A stretch of 45,638 nt of DNA from Erysipelotrichaceae bacterium (GCA_017473335.1 JAFULN010000013.1:1-45638); one strand, 5' to 3'. Counted from the first letter of the stretch, positions 8,585 through 16,521 are shown. The notes: generated by a model from the letters alone, not told the origin. A program made the numbers and translations.

Positions 8585-9962
8585 ATGCTTGCTTTGTTTC
8601 TTTAATCAGTGAAGCAGTCTTAATCCATTTCCCTGAACTCAGTCTATGTATGCACCATAATGACTTAATCACAAAGTCAATACGAAGACAAATATAGACA
8701 ATAAATGGAGACATCTTCCAGACTAGACCAGTTAAAAATCCCAAAGGAATTGAAGCCACCCACAAAAACAGAATATCTGCCATCATGAGAAACTTAGTAT
8801 CTCCGCCTCCACGAAGTACCCCTTTTGTCATGACACCTTGAATACACTGAAAAATAACAATCAGTTCTACTGCAGCCATTAACTGATTAGTTGTATCCAC
8901 AGTTTCTGGTGTTATGTTATAAAAGCTAATGATGATTGGGTTAATCAGCCAAATAATAACCGCTCCTAAAATACCCACCAAAACACTCAGCGCAAAGAAA
9001 GTATATCCCTGATCCAACGCTTTTTGAGTTTCTCCTTTTCCTATGGTATTACCAGTAATTACTGAACTTGCAGAAGAAATCCCATTAATAAAAACAGTAC
9101 TAATCTGTACAGTAACATTGCAGATGGCATAAGCAGAAACCATACTAGGACCCATATGCCCCATGATCATCGCCAATGCATTGTTTCCAAACGTCAATAA
9201 TCCATCAGATACAATCACAGGCGATCCAATTTTCAAATACTCTTTAAACAGTACCCCATCAACACGAATAAACAAGTCCTTGAAGCGATATCTTAAATCT
9301 TTTTCTACAATCAATAAGTATCCAAAAGTAATCAGAAACTCAACAGCACGCGCAATCAGTGTCCCTACTGCTGCCCCTGCAATCTCTAATCGAGGAAAAC
9401 CAAATTCTCCAAAGATAAAAACATAATTGAAAAAAAGATTTACAAAGAAAGAAACACATGAAATCAATAGTCCAAGTTTAATCACACCAACAGTTCTTAA
9501 AATCGCAACAGTAATTAATGCAGTACCATGAATGAGATATACAAAAGCCATGATACGAAGATACTTCGCTCCTTCTATCATCACAGCCATTTCTTTTGTG
9601 TAAAACGACATAATCGTCTTAGGCCACAACAAAGAAAAAACAGAGAACACAATCGACAGACCAACCGCCAACCATAACGCAAGCGTTGTCGTTTCTTTCA
9701 CACGACGTTTATTACCAGCACCCCAATACTGTGCCGTAAGAACACAAGCACCTCCGCTGATTCCTAAACAAAGCACATTGTAGATAAAATAAAACTGATT
9801 TGCCAATGAACATGCAGAAATCTGCGTTTCCCCAAAGCTTCCAATCATAATCTGGTCTGCCAGATTAACTCCCAGATTAATTACCTGCTGAAGTGCAACA
9901 GGAAGCGCAATCGAAAGCACAAGCAAATAAAAATCCTTATCTTTCACAAAAAACTTTTTCAT
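8583..9962 (-). CDS. MATE family efflux transporter
   Basis: 459 residues, about twelve membrane helices, two MatE halves. The N-terminal half contains 'LPVALQQVINLGVNLADQIM', the usual first-helix pattern, and the second starts near 'IGSPVIVSDGLLTFGNN'. Such proteins exchange Na+ or H+ for drugs or metabolites at the cytoplasmic membrane. The ATG start has a TTGAGGTAG site. It lies upstream of the reductase pair, but its own terminator and a gap of about 110 bases separate it from them, so a functional link is uncertain. Confidence 0.93.
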   Translation of the reverse strand: MKKFFVKDKDFYLLVLSIALPVALQQVINLGVNLADQIMIGSFGETQISACSLANQFYFIYNVLCLGISGGACVLTAQYWGAGNKRRVKETTTLALWLAVGLSIVFSVFSLLWPKTIMSFYTKEMAVMIEGAKYLRIMAFVYLIHGTALITVAILRTVGVIKLGLLISCVSFFVNLFFNYVFIFGEFGFPRLEIAGAAVGTLIARAVEFLITFGYLLIVEKDLRYRFKDLFIRVDGVLFKEYLKIGSPVIVSDGLLTFGNNALAMIMGHMGPSMVSAYAICNVTVQISTVFINGISSASSVITGNTIGKGETQKALDQGYTFFALSVLVGILGAVIIWLINPIIISFYNITPETVDTTNQLMAAVELIVIFQCIQGVMTKGVLRGGGDTKFLMMADILFLWVASIPLGFLTGLVWKMSPFIVYICLRIDFVIKSLWCIHRLSSGKWIKTASLIKETKQA

Positions 9963-10017
9963 AACTACCTCAAATCAATACTAGTATTTTAGCTTATTTG
10001 TTAAATGGCTTCAATAA

Positions 10018-10045
10018 GAAAAACAGACCGTCATTGACGGTCTGT
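10018..10045 (-). terminator. Terminator of ankyrin/EF-G operon
   Basis: Perfect 10-base stem ACAGACCGTC/GACGGTCTGT with a 3-base loop, followed on the minus strand by TTTTTCTTATT. It sits 11 bases beyond the EF-G-like stop codon. Confidence 0.9.
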
Positions 10046-10056
10046 CTCACTGTTTA

Positions 10057-12126
10057 TTAGTCTTCTTTCTGCTTTCTTGAAGCGTCACGAATTACTTTAT
10101 CTGCAACCTGCTGAGGAGCTGGCTCATAACGGTCAAATACGATTTCGTATTCACCACGACCCTGAGTCATAGAACGCAGTTCAGTTGCATATTTCTGCAT
10201 TTCAGACATTGGAACTTCTGCTTCAATTGTCTGAACGCCATCAACCAAATCCATACCCATGATCATACCACGACGCTTATTGAAGTCACCCATGATAGTA
10301 CCAGTGTATTCATCTGGAATGCTTACAGTTACCTTACCGATAGGTTCCAGAAGGATTGGTTTAGCCTTAGGCATACCTTCACGATAAGCCAGACGAGCAG
10401 CCGCCTTAAACGCAATTTCCTTAGAGTCTACTTCATGATAAGAACCATCATACAGAACTGCCTTAACACCAACAACCTTATAACCAGCCAGAACACCACT
10501 GTTCATGCATTCACGCAGACCAGCTTCAACTGCTGGGAAGTACTGACGAGGAACTGCTCCACCAAATACTTCTTCATCAAAAATCATTTCTTCTGAATCG
10601 CAAGGTTCAAAACGAACTTTTACATGTCCATACTGACCTGCACCACCAGTCTGTTTCTTATGCTTACCTTCAGCCTGTACTGTACCACGAATTGTTTCAC
10701 GATACTGTACTGTAGGTTCAGTTGTAGTAACTTCTACTTTGTACTTTGTCTTTAAACGATTCAGTACAACATCCAGCTGCTGATCACCCAGACCATACAG
10801 AACTGTTTCCTTAGTTTCTGCATTCTTCACAAGATTCAACGACAAGTCTTCTTCCAGAATCTTATTCAGGCCAAAGCTCAGTTTATCTTCATCGGCTTTA
10901 GTCTTAGGCCAGATTGCAACACCAAGCATTGGCTTAGGTGTATCAATATCTGGATAGCGAACAGGACGAGCTTTTGTAGCCAGAGTATCGTTTGTTTCAG
11001 TGTACTGCAGCTTAACAACAGCACCGATATCACCAGTAAACAGCTTACCAACAGCAACCTGTACTTTACCCTTCATGATATAAATCTGCTGCAGACGTTC
11101 AACTTCATCTTTCTGAACGTTGTAAACCTGTGCATCTGCAGACAACACACCAGTCATAACTTTCAAGAATGAAATCTTACCTACAAATGGGTCAACGATA
11201 GTCTTGTAAACCTGTGCAGAGAAGCTTTCGTCTTCATTTGTCTGAAGAACAACTGGCTTACCATTTGAATCAAGAGCTTCAACAGTACCCTTTTCAGCAT
11301 AGCTAGGGAAGTATTCAGTAATCAAATCCAGTAAACGTTCAATACCTGTGCAAGCACGTGCAGCACCACAGTAAACTGGACGGATTTCACCAGAACGAAC
11401 ACCCAGACGCAGACCGCGAGCCAGATCATGTTCATCGAATTCTTCACCTTCAAAGTATTTTTCCATCAGTTCATCATCGCCCATAGCGATAGCTTCAATA
11501 ATCTGTTCATAGTATTCATTTACCAGCTCAGTCATATCAGCTGGAACTTCTTTTGGAGTAGAACGGTCATTGTAATACCAAGCTTTCTTTCTCAGGATAT
11601 TAACAGAACCAACAACCTTGCCATTTTCCATAATTGGAGCTTCAAATGCAATAACGCTCTTACCAAACTTGTCACGAATCTGTGCATAAGTTTCTGCGAA
11701 AGATGCATTATCTTCATCAATCTTATTAATGAAGAAGATTGTAGGCAGCTGACGCTTAGTCACTGCTTTCCAAGCCTTTTCAGTTCCTGATTCAACGCCT
11801 TCTTTAGCACCTACAACAATCAATGCATTATCAGCTACTGTCAAACCAGCTCTCATTTCACCTTCATAATCCAGATAACCTGGAGTATCGATGAAATTAA
11901 TCTTGCAGTCTTTCCATTCTACTGGAACAACACTTGTATAAATAGACTGTCCGCGACGGATTTCTTCAGGATCATAGTCAGATACACTGTTTCCATCTTC
12001 AGTCTTGCCAAAACGATCAGTTGCCTTTGTGAAATAAAGCATTGCTTCTACAACGTCAGTCTTACCACATCCGCTGTGTCCCAGCAAAACGATATTTCTT
12101 ACTTCATTAGCCAAATAGTCTCTCAT
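10057..12126 (-). CDS. EF-G paralogue (EF-G2-like translational GTPase)
   Basis: 689 residues with all EF-G domains. GTPase motifs: G1 'GHSGCGKT' at 16-23 (canonical EF-G has AHIDAGKT), G2 'RRGQSI' (usually RGITI), G3 'DTPGYLDY' and G4 'NKID'. Domain IV has 'GGAGQYGHV', and domain V ends with 'RSMTQGRGEY'. The altered G1 and G2 place it with secondary EF-G-like proteins and not the housekeeping fusA, which is normally beside ribosomal protein genes. The role of this group is poorly known; ribosome recycling, rescue or protection are possibilities. It starts 8 bases after the ankyrin stop, with AGGTAAAAG as ribosome site overlapping that stop codon, so the genes are likely translationally coupled. 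Expression probably depends on the attenuator at 12841-12965. Confidence 0.88.
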   Translation of the reverse strand: MRDYLANEVRNIVLLGHSGCGKTDVVEAMLYFTKATDRFGKTEDGNSVSDYDPEEIRRGQSIYTSVVPVEWKDCKINFIDTPGYLDYEGEMRAGLTVADNALIVVGAKEGVESGTEKAWKAVTKRQLPTIFFINKIDEDNASFAETYAQIRDKFGKSVIAFEAPIMENGKVVGSVNILRKKAWYYNDRSTPKEVPADMTELVNEYYEQIIEAIAMGDDELMEKYFEGEEFDEHDLARGLRLGVRSGEIRPVYCGAARACTGIERLLDLITEYFPSYAEKGTVEALDSNGKPVVLQTNEDESFSAQVYKTIVDPFVGKISFLKVMTGVLSADAQVYNVQKDEVERLQQIYIMKGKVQVAVGKLFTGDIGAVVKLQYTETNDTLATKARPVRYPDIDTPKPMLGVAIWPKTKADEDKLSFGLNKILEEDLSLNLVKNAETKETVLYGLGDQQLDVVLNRLKTKYKVEVTTTEPTVQYRETIRGTVQAEGKHKKQTGGAGQYGHVKVRFEPCDSEEMIFDEEVFGGAVPRQYFPAVEAGLRECMNSGVLAGYKVVGVKAVLYDGSYHEVDSKEIAFKAAARLAYREGMPKAKPILLEPIGKVTVSIPDEYTGTIMGDFNKRRGMIMGMDLVDGVQTIEAEVPMSEMQKYATELRSMTQGRGEYEIVFDRYEPAPQQVADKVIRDASRKQKED

Positions 12127-12134
12127 TCTTTTAC

Positions 12135-12803
12135 CTATTTGAGGATGCCTTTCAATTCACCCAGGTTTTCAGAGCGTACATAATGTACAGCTTTGTTACC
12201 ATCAAAGTCAAGGATTTCCTTGTCTGCGCCATGATCCAGCAGATACTGAACCAGTTCAGTTACACCACCGTATGCAGCTCTCATCAGTGGAGTAGTACCA
12301 TTTGCATCCTGAAGGTTTACATTTGCACCATTTTCAATCAGGAATTCAATAATATCCATTTTCAGAGCCAATACAGATTCAGTCAATGCAGTTCTTCCCT
12401 TATGGTCACGAGCATTTACATTTGCACCCTTAGCAACCAGGTATTCAACGACAGCAGTCTGTCCCAAGAAAGCAGCACGCATCAAAGCAGTTCTGCCATT
12501 GTTGTCATGGCTGTTTACATCAGCACCTGCATGAACCAGCATTCTGCAGATATTCAGATGCCCCTTCTTTGCTGCTCCCATCAGAGCAGTCTTATTATTG
12601 TTGTCACGTGCTCTTACATTTGCGCCATTATCAAGCAGGAAACGAACGATATTTTCATAACCGCGCTTTGAACTTCTCATCAATGCACTGCGTCCGTCAC
12701 CGCTAGCTGCATCAACAGATGCACCCTGCGCATGTGCTGCACATACTTTGGCGAAATCGCCTGATGCTGAAGCATCCCATAACTGTTTGTTGATTTGATC
12801 CAT
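12135..12803 (-). CDS. Ankyrin-repeat protein
   Basis: 222 residues made almost wholly of ankyrin repeats with a regular 33-residue period: an N-terminal capping repeat (about 5-35), five full repeats at about 36-68, 69-101, 102-134, 135-167 and 168-200, and a C-terminal cap. Each carries the 'G.TALM.A...G' and 'LL..GA.V...D' consensus. There is no signal peptide or membrane helix, so it is a cytoplasmic protein-binding scaffold. No enzymatic domain is present. The strong AAAGGAGGAG ribosome site fixes the start. The close position before the EF-G paralogue suggests a functional partnership, which is inference. The DNA repeats here are the coding consequence of the ankyrin units. Confidence 0.92.
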   Translation of the reverse strand: MDQINKQLWDASASGDFAKVCAAHAQGASVDAASGDGRSALMRSSKRGYENIVRFLLDNGANVRARDNNNKTALMGAAKKGHLNICRMLVHAGADVNSHDNNGRTALMRAAFLGQTAVVEYLVAKGANVNARDHKGRTALTESVLALKMDIIEFLIENGANVNLQDANGTTPLMRAAYGGVTELVQYLLDHGADKEILDFDGNKAVHYVRSENLGELKGILK

Positions 12804-12840
12804 ATGTATCTCCTCCTTTAATAGATCAATCTATTTTGTC

Positions 12841-12868
12841 AAAAAAAGATGGACGTACAAATCCATCT
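12841..12868 (-). terminator. Leader terminator upstream of ankyrin/EF-G operon
   Basis: Stem AGATGGA/TCCATCT (12847-12853 with 12862-12868) with an 8-base loop, followed on the minus strand by seven T. The 5' arm begins inside the TAG stop codon of the 27-codon leader ORF. It is about 40 bases upstream of the ankyrin start, with no room for another normal promoter in between. Confidence 0.85.
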
Positions 12869-12950
12869 AAAAAGCCTCAGTAAAAACACCAAAAACCCCT
12901 TGGATGACTACACCATATTTTGCCTGAGTTTTACCAACGAAAGTTTTCAT
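12867..12950 (-). CDS. 27-residue leader peptide or small protein
   Basis: An unannotated small ORF, ATG to TAG, with N-terminus 'MKTFVGKTQAKYGVV' and C-terminus 'GVFGVFTEAF'. It has a strong ribosome site (AGAGGTGAGG, 4-5 bases before ATG) and a near-consensus promoter whose start point falls only about 15 bases before the ATG. The stop codon lies in the 5' arm of an intrinsic terminator. This combination of promoter, short ORF and terminator ahead of an EF-G-like gene is what is seen in attenuated ribosome-protection genes such as tet(M). It may be a regulatory leader peptide whose translation state sets read-through. Alternatively it is a free-standing small protein. It resembles no peptide I know. 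Confidence 0.7.
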   Translation of the reverse strand: MKTFVGKTQAKYGVVIQGVFGVFTEAF

Positions 12951-12971
12951 GTCCTCACCTCTAGTAAATTC

Positions 12972-13000
12972 ATTGTAAACGCTATCATCTATCATTTCAA
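12972..13000 (-). promoter_or_regulatory. Promoter of leader ORF / ankyrin / EF-G transcript
   Basis: Minus-strand TTGAAA (12995-13000), a spacer of exactly 17 bases and TACAAT (12972-12977). The expected start is near 12965. Confidence 0.8.
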
Positions 13001-13065
13001 GTATTGACAACCACAATTTTTGTGTTTTTGATAAATTTTCAAAAACAGTTATGAAAATATTTTCA

Positions 13066-13101
13066 GAAATTAAAAGTGAACTTCATTTTCATGAAGTTCA
13101 C
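13066..13101 (-). terminator. Terminator after mscS
   Basis: Perfect 11-base stem GTGAACTTCAT/ATGAAGTTCAC with a 4-base loop, then TTTTAATTTC on the minus strand. It overlaps the mscS stop codon. Confidence 0.88.
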
Positions 13102-13997
13102 TGATTAATCTGCATTGTAGGAAACGGAATTGAAATCCCTTCTTTTTCGAATTCTTCTTTCACACTTAATCTTAAATCTGAAGACAATGCTACACCATCC
13201 GCAATATCCTTTGTATGAACTGTAACTCTCAAATCAACAGAATATTCAGAAAGATTCGCACAGATAACAGGTGTAGCAGAAACACCACTCTCAATCTGTT
13301 CCTGTGTACGCAAATCTAGCGTAAGTGGATGATTTTCTGCATGTTTCTGAATAATGCTTATCGCCTTATTCACATCAGAATCATAACTGATTCCAAATGT
13401 AAGACGTACAGTATAATGCGTTTCTACAGAACGATTTTCAACGACTGAAGTATTCAGTACACTATTTGGAATAATAACCACTGTATTATCAATCGTTTTT
13501 ACTGTTGTATGACGCAATCCAATATCCAGCACAGTCCCTGTAATTCCCTTATCTACAATAATAATTGAATCACCAACTTTAAAAGGCTGTGTCAATGCTA
13601 GAAACATGCCTCCTACAAAGTTCGCAACAGATTCCTGAGATGCCAGTGCAATCACCGCACTGATCACACCAGATGCTCCCAGCATGAAATTACTCAAATC
13701 TTCAAAAGCAGTAAACTGCTTCAAAATCAAAATAAACACAAATGCATACACGACTATTTTGATCACTTTATTCACAAAATTATAGCTAGTTACTGCCTCA
13801 GGTCCCACCTTTTGTGCTGCATTTTTCATAAAACGATTCACTATACGCAAAACTATCTTTGAGACAATCAAAAGTCCAGCCGCAAAAATCAATGTAACAA
13901 TAAGACCATCTTTTGTAAAATTTGACCCAAAAGACATCACAGATTCAATCACATTTGTTTCCTCTATAGTATTTGTCATAATTAACCAATTATTCAT
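13098..13997 (-). CDS. mscS: MscS-family small-conductance mechanosensitive channel
   Basis: 299 residues. Three membrane helices (about 30-55, 75-95 and 100-128) precede the MscS beta domain. The third helix is Ala/Gly/Ser-rich around 'GASGVISAVIALASQ' and continues into 'FKVGD', the hallmark pore-lining region. It opens under membrane tension and releases solutes in hypo-osmotic shock. The start was set at the ATG preceded by GGAGGG; an upstream in-frame TTG lacks a ribosome site. It ends in a strong terminator, so it is separate from the leader/ankyrin transcript downstream. Confidence 0.93.
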   Translation of the reverse strand: MNNWLIMTNTIEETNVIESVMSFGSNFTKDGLIVTLIFAAGLLIVSKIVLRIVNRFMKNAAQKVGPEAVTSYNFVNKVIKIVVYAFVFILILKQFTAFEDLSNFMLGASGVISAVIALASQESVANFVGGMFLALTQPFKVGDSIIIVDKGITGTVLDIGLRHTTVKTIDNTVVIIPNSVLNTSVVENRSVETHYTVRLTFGISYDSDVNKAISIIQKHAENHPLTLDLRTQEQIESGVSATPVICANLSEYSVDLRVTVHTKDIADGVALSSDLRLSVKEEFEKEGISIPFPTMQINQ

Positions 13998-14043
13998 AAA
14001 ACCCTCCAACAGAGGACTACTATACAACTTTTCACATAAAATA

Positions 14044-14712
14044 TCAAACTTTATATCGTATTTCTTCTGAATCCAGAATCTGCATCAGAAGTGTCCATGT
14101 ATTAACACCTGCAATTCCATCCACACTTAATCCATTTGACATCTGAAAACTTCTTAGTTCCTGATCTAACTGATGATCAAAGATTCCATTGATAGATGGT
14201 ATATCATATCCTAAAAACCATAGCGCATCTTGAAGTGCGCAGACACTGGTACCCACTGACCCTTTTTGCACTCTTTCAAAGACAATCACATCTGACACTG
14301 AATCAATAGTCTGATGAAAATGCACAACTGAAGGCATCAAGTCTCCATCCTGTATCCATGTATAATCCTGCTGTGCCTCCAAATCCTTCCTTAGCTGTAC
14401 TTTTCTTCTGTCATTTAAATTCTGTCCCCCTGTAAGTGCTGTACCTAGTTTGTGGGCAAACTGTTCATTCTCAAAACGTTCCCATACCCTAGAAAAACCA
14501 TGTGTTACTTCAAAAGGACAATGCAGTGTTTGAAACGACTCACTCACACTTTCAAGAAATGACTTCGTACTCCATAATAAACGACTGCCTGATTTTCCTC
14601 TAAAACTTTCAACAGTTAAAACTCCATTTGTTGTATAAGGCATGTTTTCATGACAATCACGCTGCATTCTTTCCATTTGTCCTGTATCTTCATTGTAGAT
14701 CAACAGAATCAT
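14044..14712 (-). CDS. Peptidoglycan-binding protein with degenerate M15-type peptidase domain
   Basis: 222 residues. The C-terminal part (about 147-212) is a peptidoglycan-binding type 1 domain ('LQDALWFLGY', 'DGIAGVNTWTLL'). The N-terminal part resembles D-Ala-D-Ala carboxypeptidase (M15) proteins of Clostridia: the zinc motif SxHxxGxAxD reads 'FAHKLGTALT' at 85-94, keeping His87 but with Thr94 in place of the Asp ligand, and 'VVHFH' with His131 matches the last His. It is probably catalytically impaired. There is no signal peptide, which suggests a role in spore assembly rather than normal secretion; that is inference. The start was chosen at the ATG after GGAGGTGGAG, since the upstream ATG would translate the ribosome site. 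It is divergent from the next gene. Confidence 0.75.
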   Translation of the reverse strand: MILLIYNEDTGQMERMQRDCHENMPYTTNGVLTVESFRGKSGSRLLWSTKSFLESVSESFQTLHCPFEVTHGFSRVWERFENEQFAHKLGTALTGGQNLNDRRKVQLRKDLEAQQDYTWIQDGDLMPSVVHFHQTIDSVSDVIVFERVQKGSVGTSVCALQDALWFLGYDIPSINGIFDHQLDQELRSFQMSNGLSVDGIAGVNTWTLLMQILDSEEIRYKV

Positions 14713-14816
14713 ATCTCCACCTCCACCACAGTGTATGAAATCAACAATGAAATGAACGGGCATATCACCAGTCCCCTGAGGTATATTTCCATATTCTACT
14801 AGTAAGGAGGTGTATC

Positions 14817-15293
14817 ATGAACTATTTTATTCAAAAAGAAGATCACTCAGTCTCTATCCTGAAAATACAGCAATGTCTTAATCGATTAAGAAGTATTTAT
14901 CCACAGATGCCTCAAACTCCAGAAGATGGAATGTACGGTGATGAAACAGAACAAACCATTAAAATCTTTCAATCTTTAACCGGATTGGAAGTTACTGGAA
15001 TCATCAATGATCTAACATGGGATAAAATCATCTGTAAAACCAAAACCCTGAAACAGCCAGAAACTATCCACAATCATCCTCATCCTTCATTAAACTATGG
15101 AGATAAAGGGTTAGATGTCTATAAAGCTCAAGAATATCTCAACCAAATTCAGCCTGAAAAACCTATCGAAATCAATGGGATTTTCAATGCACAAACTCAG
15201 ATAAAAGTCATAAGATTTCAAAATATGACGGGTCTAAATCCTGATGGCAGGATTGACAGCAATACATGGGATAAAATGATTGAAGTACTATAA
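14817..15293 (+). CDS. Tandem peptidoglycan-binding domain protein
   Basis: 158 residues consisting of two peptidoglycan-binding type 1 domains (about 5-75 and 92-158). Each ends in a 'F...TGL..(D/T)G.I...TWDK' pattern, for example 'LTWDKI' and 'NTWDKM'. A His/Pro-rich linker joins them. There is no signal peptide, membrane helix or catalytic domain. The ribosome site AAGGAGGTG is very strong. It diverges from the gene for another peptidoglycan-binding protein that also lacks a signal peptide, with about 100 bases between them. The pair probably serves the cell wall or spore cortex, an inference from domain content and the sporulating host. Confidence 0.85.
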   Translation: MNYFIQKEDHSVSILKIQQCLNRLRSIYPQMPQTPEDGMYGDETEQTIKIFQSLTGLEVTGIINDLTWDKIICKTKTLKQPETIHNHPHPSLNYGDKGLDVYKAQEYLNQIQPEKPIEINGIFNAQTQIKVIRFQNMTGLNPDGRIDSNTWDKMIEVL

Positions 15294-15296
15294 GAA

Positions 15297-15321
15297 AGCC
15301 ATCCTGATGATCAGGATGGCT
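15297..15321. terminator. Shared terminator between convergent genes
   Basis: Perfect 11-base stem AGCCATCCTGA/TCAGGATGGCT with a 3-base loop. The better T tract (TTCTTAT) is on the minus strand, so it mainly ends the 15320-15775 transcript. Confidence 0.8.
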
Positions 15322-15775
15322 ATTCTGCCTCATTCATAGCTTGTCGTACTGTTTTTAAATAATTGTCAATCTGAATTGTACATCCACTCAACAAATCTTC
15401 ATTCAATGCCTTACCCTGAGCATCCACCTGTATTTTATCTAAACCATGATTCACAATGTACTCTTCCAAAGCCTTAATTTGATTGCTCCAGGTATCTTTT
15501 GCCCCTTCAGGAAGCTTGTAGTCATCTCCCAGTGATTTCTTTGTACTCTCACCAGTGATTTCATCAATGGAAAGTTCAACAATTTTTCCTTCTTTCATCT
15601 TCAGCGACACGATAGGAGTACCAAACTGTGTCTGTTCTCCAGTAACGTTGTATGCCTCTTTAACTTGTGGCTCAGGACTGCTTGAAGGTGCAGGTGATGA
15701 AGCAGGTTTTTGTGATGTGGAACATGCACATCCAGTACACATCAATAACATTACAATTAAAACAAATCGATTCAT
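15320..15775 (-). CDS. Lipoprotein with FMN-bind/PplA-like domain
   Basis: 151 residues. The N-terminus is a lipoprotein signal: Met-Asn-Arg, a hydrophobic core and 'CTGC' as an atypical lipobox (Cys at -3), followed by a Ser/Pro-rich spacer. The rest (about 40-151) resembles the repeated domain of Listeria PplA, an extracellular-electron-transfer flavoprotein: 'MKEGKIVELSID', 'KSLGDDY' and near the end 'DLLSGCTI', which matches the D..SG(A)T flavinylation motif with Cys for Ala. ApbE, encoded at 25308, could add FMN to the Thr. The start was set at the ATG with AGGAGGATT; the upstream in-frame TTG lacks one. It follows the YgjP-like gene by about 40 bases. The functional claim is moderate. 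Confidence 0.65.
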   Translation of the reverse strand: MNRFVLIVMLLMCTGCACSTSQKPASSPAPSSSPEPQVKEAYNVTGEQTQFGTPIVSLKMKEGKIVELSIDEITGESTKKSLGDDYKLPEGAKDTWSNQIKALEEYIVNHGLDKIQVDAQGKALNEDLLSGCTIQIDNYLKTVRQAMNEAE

Positions 15776-15816
15776 AAGTAATCCTCCTGAACATAGTCTG
15801 TTCAAAAGAATCTATG

Positions 15817-16503
15817 TTATTCTTCTTTTAAAATCTTGCGATATATTTTATAGTCAGGCATTACATTTTCAATCAATTCATAAAATCGTTTTGAATGATT
15901 CGGTACAATCATATGCATATATTCATGAATCAATACATATTCAATACATTTCACAGGAACATGAATCAACATGAAATTCATCACAATCTTTTCCTTGCTA
16001 GGCGTACAGCTTCCCCACTTTCCTTTCATCTTACGAATGGATATTTCTGGATGTGGAAGACGATAATCATCTAAGATACGCTCTAGTTTTCCACGTTTCT
16101 GCTGAAAGATTTCCTCCAGCATCATCCTTGCCTGCTTTTCAAAAACCTGCTGAACACGTCCAGATTCTTTCACAGTAAGTATCATATAACGATCATCCAA
16201 AACAAACCCTTCATGATTTCCCTGTTTCAAAACCACATGATAACTTTTCCCTAAAACTTGAATCACAGGATTCATCACAGATTTTTTCTCTTGAGATATC
16301 CTTCTTTTTTTCTGAAGCTCTTCTGATTTTTCAATCCATTCAAGTTTCGATAAAATAAATTCATCAATTCTTTCTTCTGGAAGATTCAATGGAGCAGTCA
16401 TTTTGATTGTTCCATCCAAAAGAATTCTCATGGATAAATTTTTCACTCTTTTTCTTTCAATGACAACAGGAACATATTCATGATTCATCTTTAATCTGTC
16501 CAT
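15817..16503 (-). CDS. YgjP-family zinc metallopeptidase-like protein
   Basis: 228 residues, the length and layout of the YgjP/DUF45 (M48-related) family. Near the C-terminus are 'RKMKGKWGSC', the HExxH zinc site as 'HEYMH', and a downstream 'NHSKRF' carrying the third ligand region. The N-terminus 'IERKRVKNLSMRI' is the family's standard opening strand. It is cytoplasmic. The cellular substrate is not known for this family, some members of which sit beside restriction systems; none is here. The ATG start follows GGAGGGC. It is probably co-transcribed with the downstream lipoprotein gene. Confidence 0.9.
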   Translation of the reverse strand: MDRLKMNHEYVPVVIERKRVKNLSMRILLDGTIKMTAPLNLPEERIDEFILSKLEWIEKSEELQKKRRISQEKKSVMNPVIQVLGKSYHVVLKQGNHEGFVLDDRYMILTVKESGRVQQVFEKQARMMLEEIFQQKRGKLERILDDYRLPHPEISIRKMKGKWGSCTPSKEKIVMNFMLIHVPVKCIEYVLIHEYMHMIVPNHSKRFYELIENVMPDYKIYRKILKEE

Positions 16504-16521
16504 AAAGCCCTCCTATATAGA

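Noticed and set aside
12135-12803. Regularly spaced direct DNA repeats of about 99 bases, resembling a repeat array
   Set aside because: They coincide exactly with 33-residue ankyrin units in one open frame and are diverged; not a CRISPR or satellite.
12804-12840. TTGACA just after the leader terminator as a -35 box for the ankyrin gene
   Set aside because: The nearest -10-like bases are only about 13 bases away and overlap the ribosome site region.
13998-14027. TTG-initiated N-terminal extension of mscS
   Set aside because: The ATG at 13997 has GGAGGG directly upstream, while the TTG has none.
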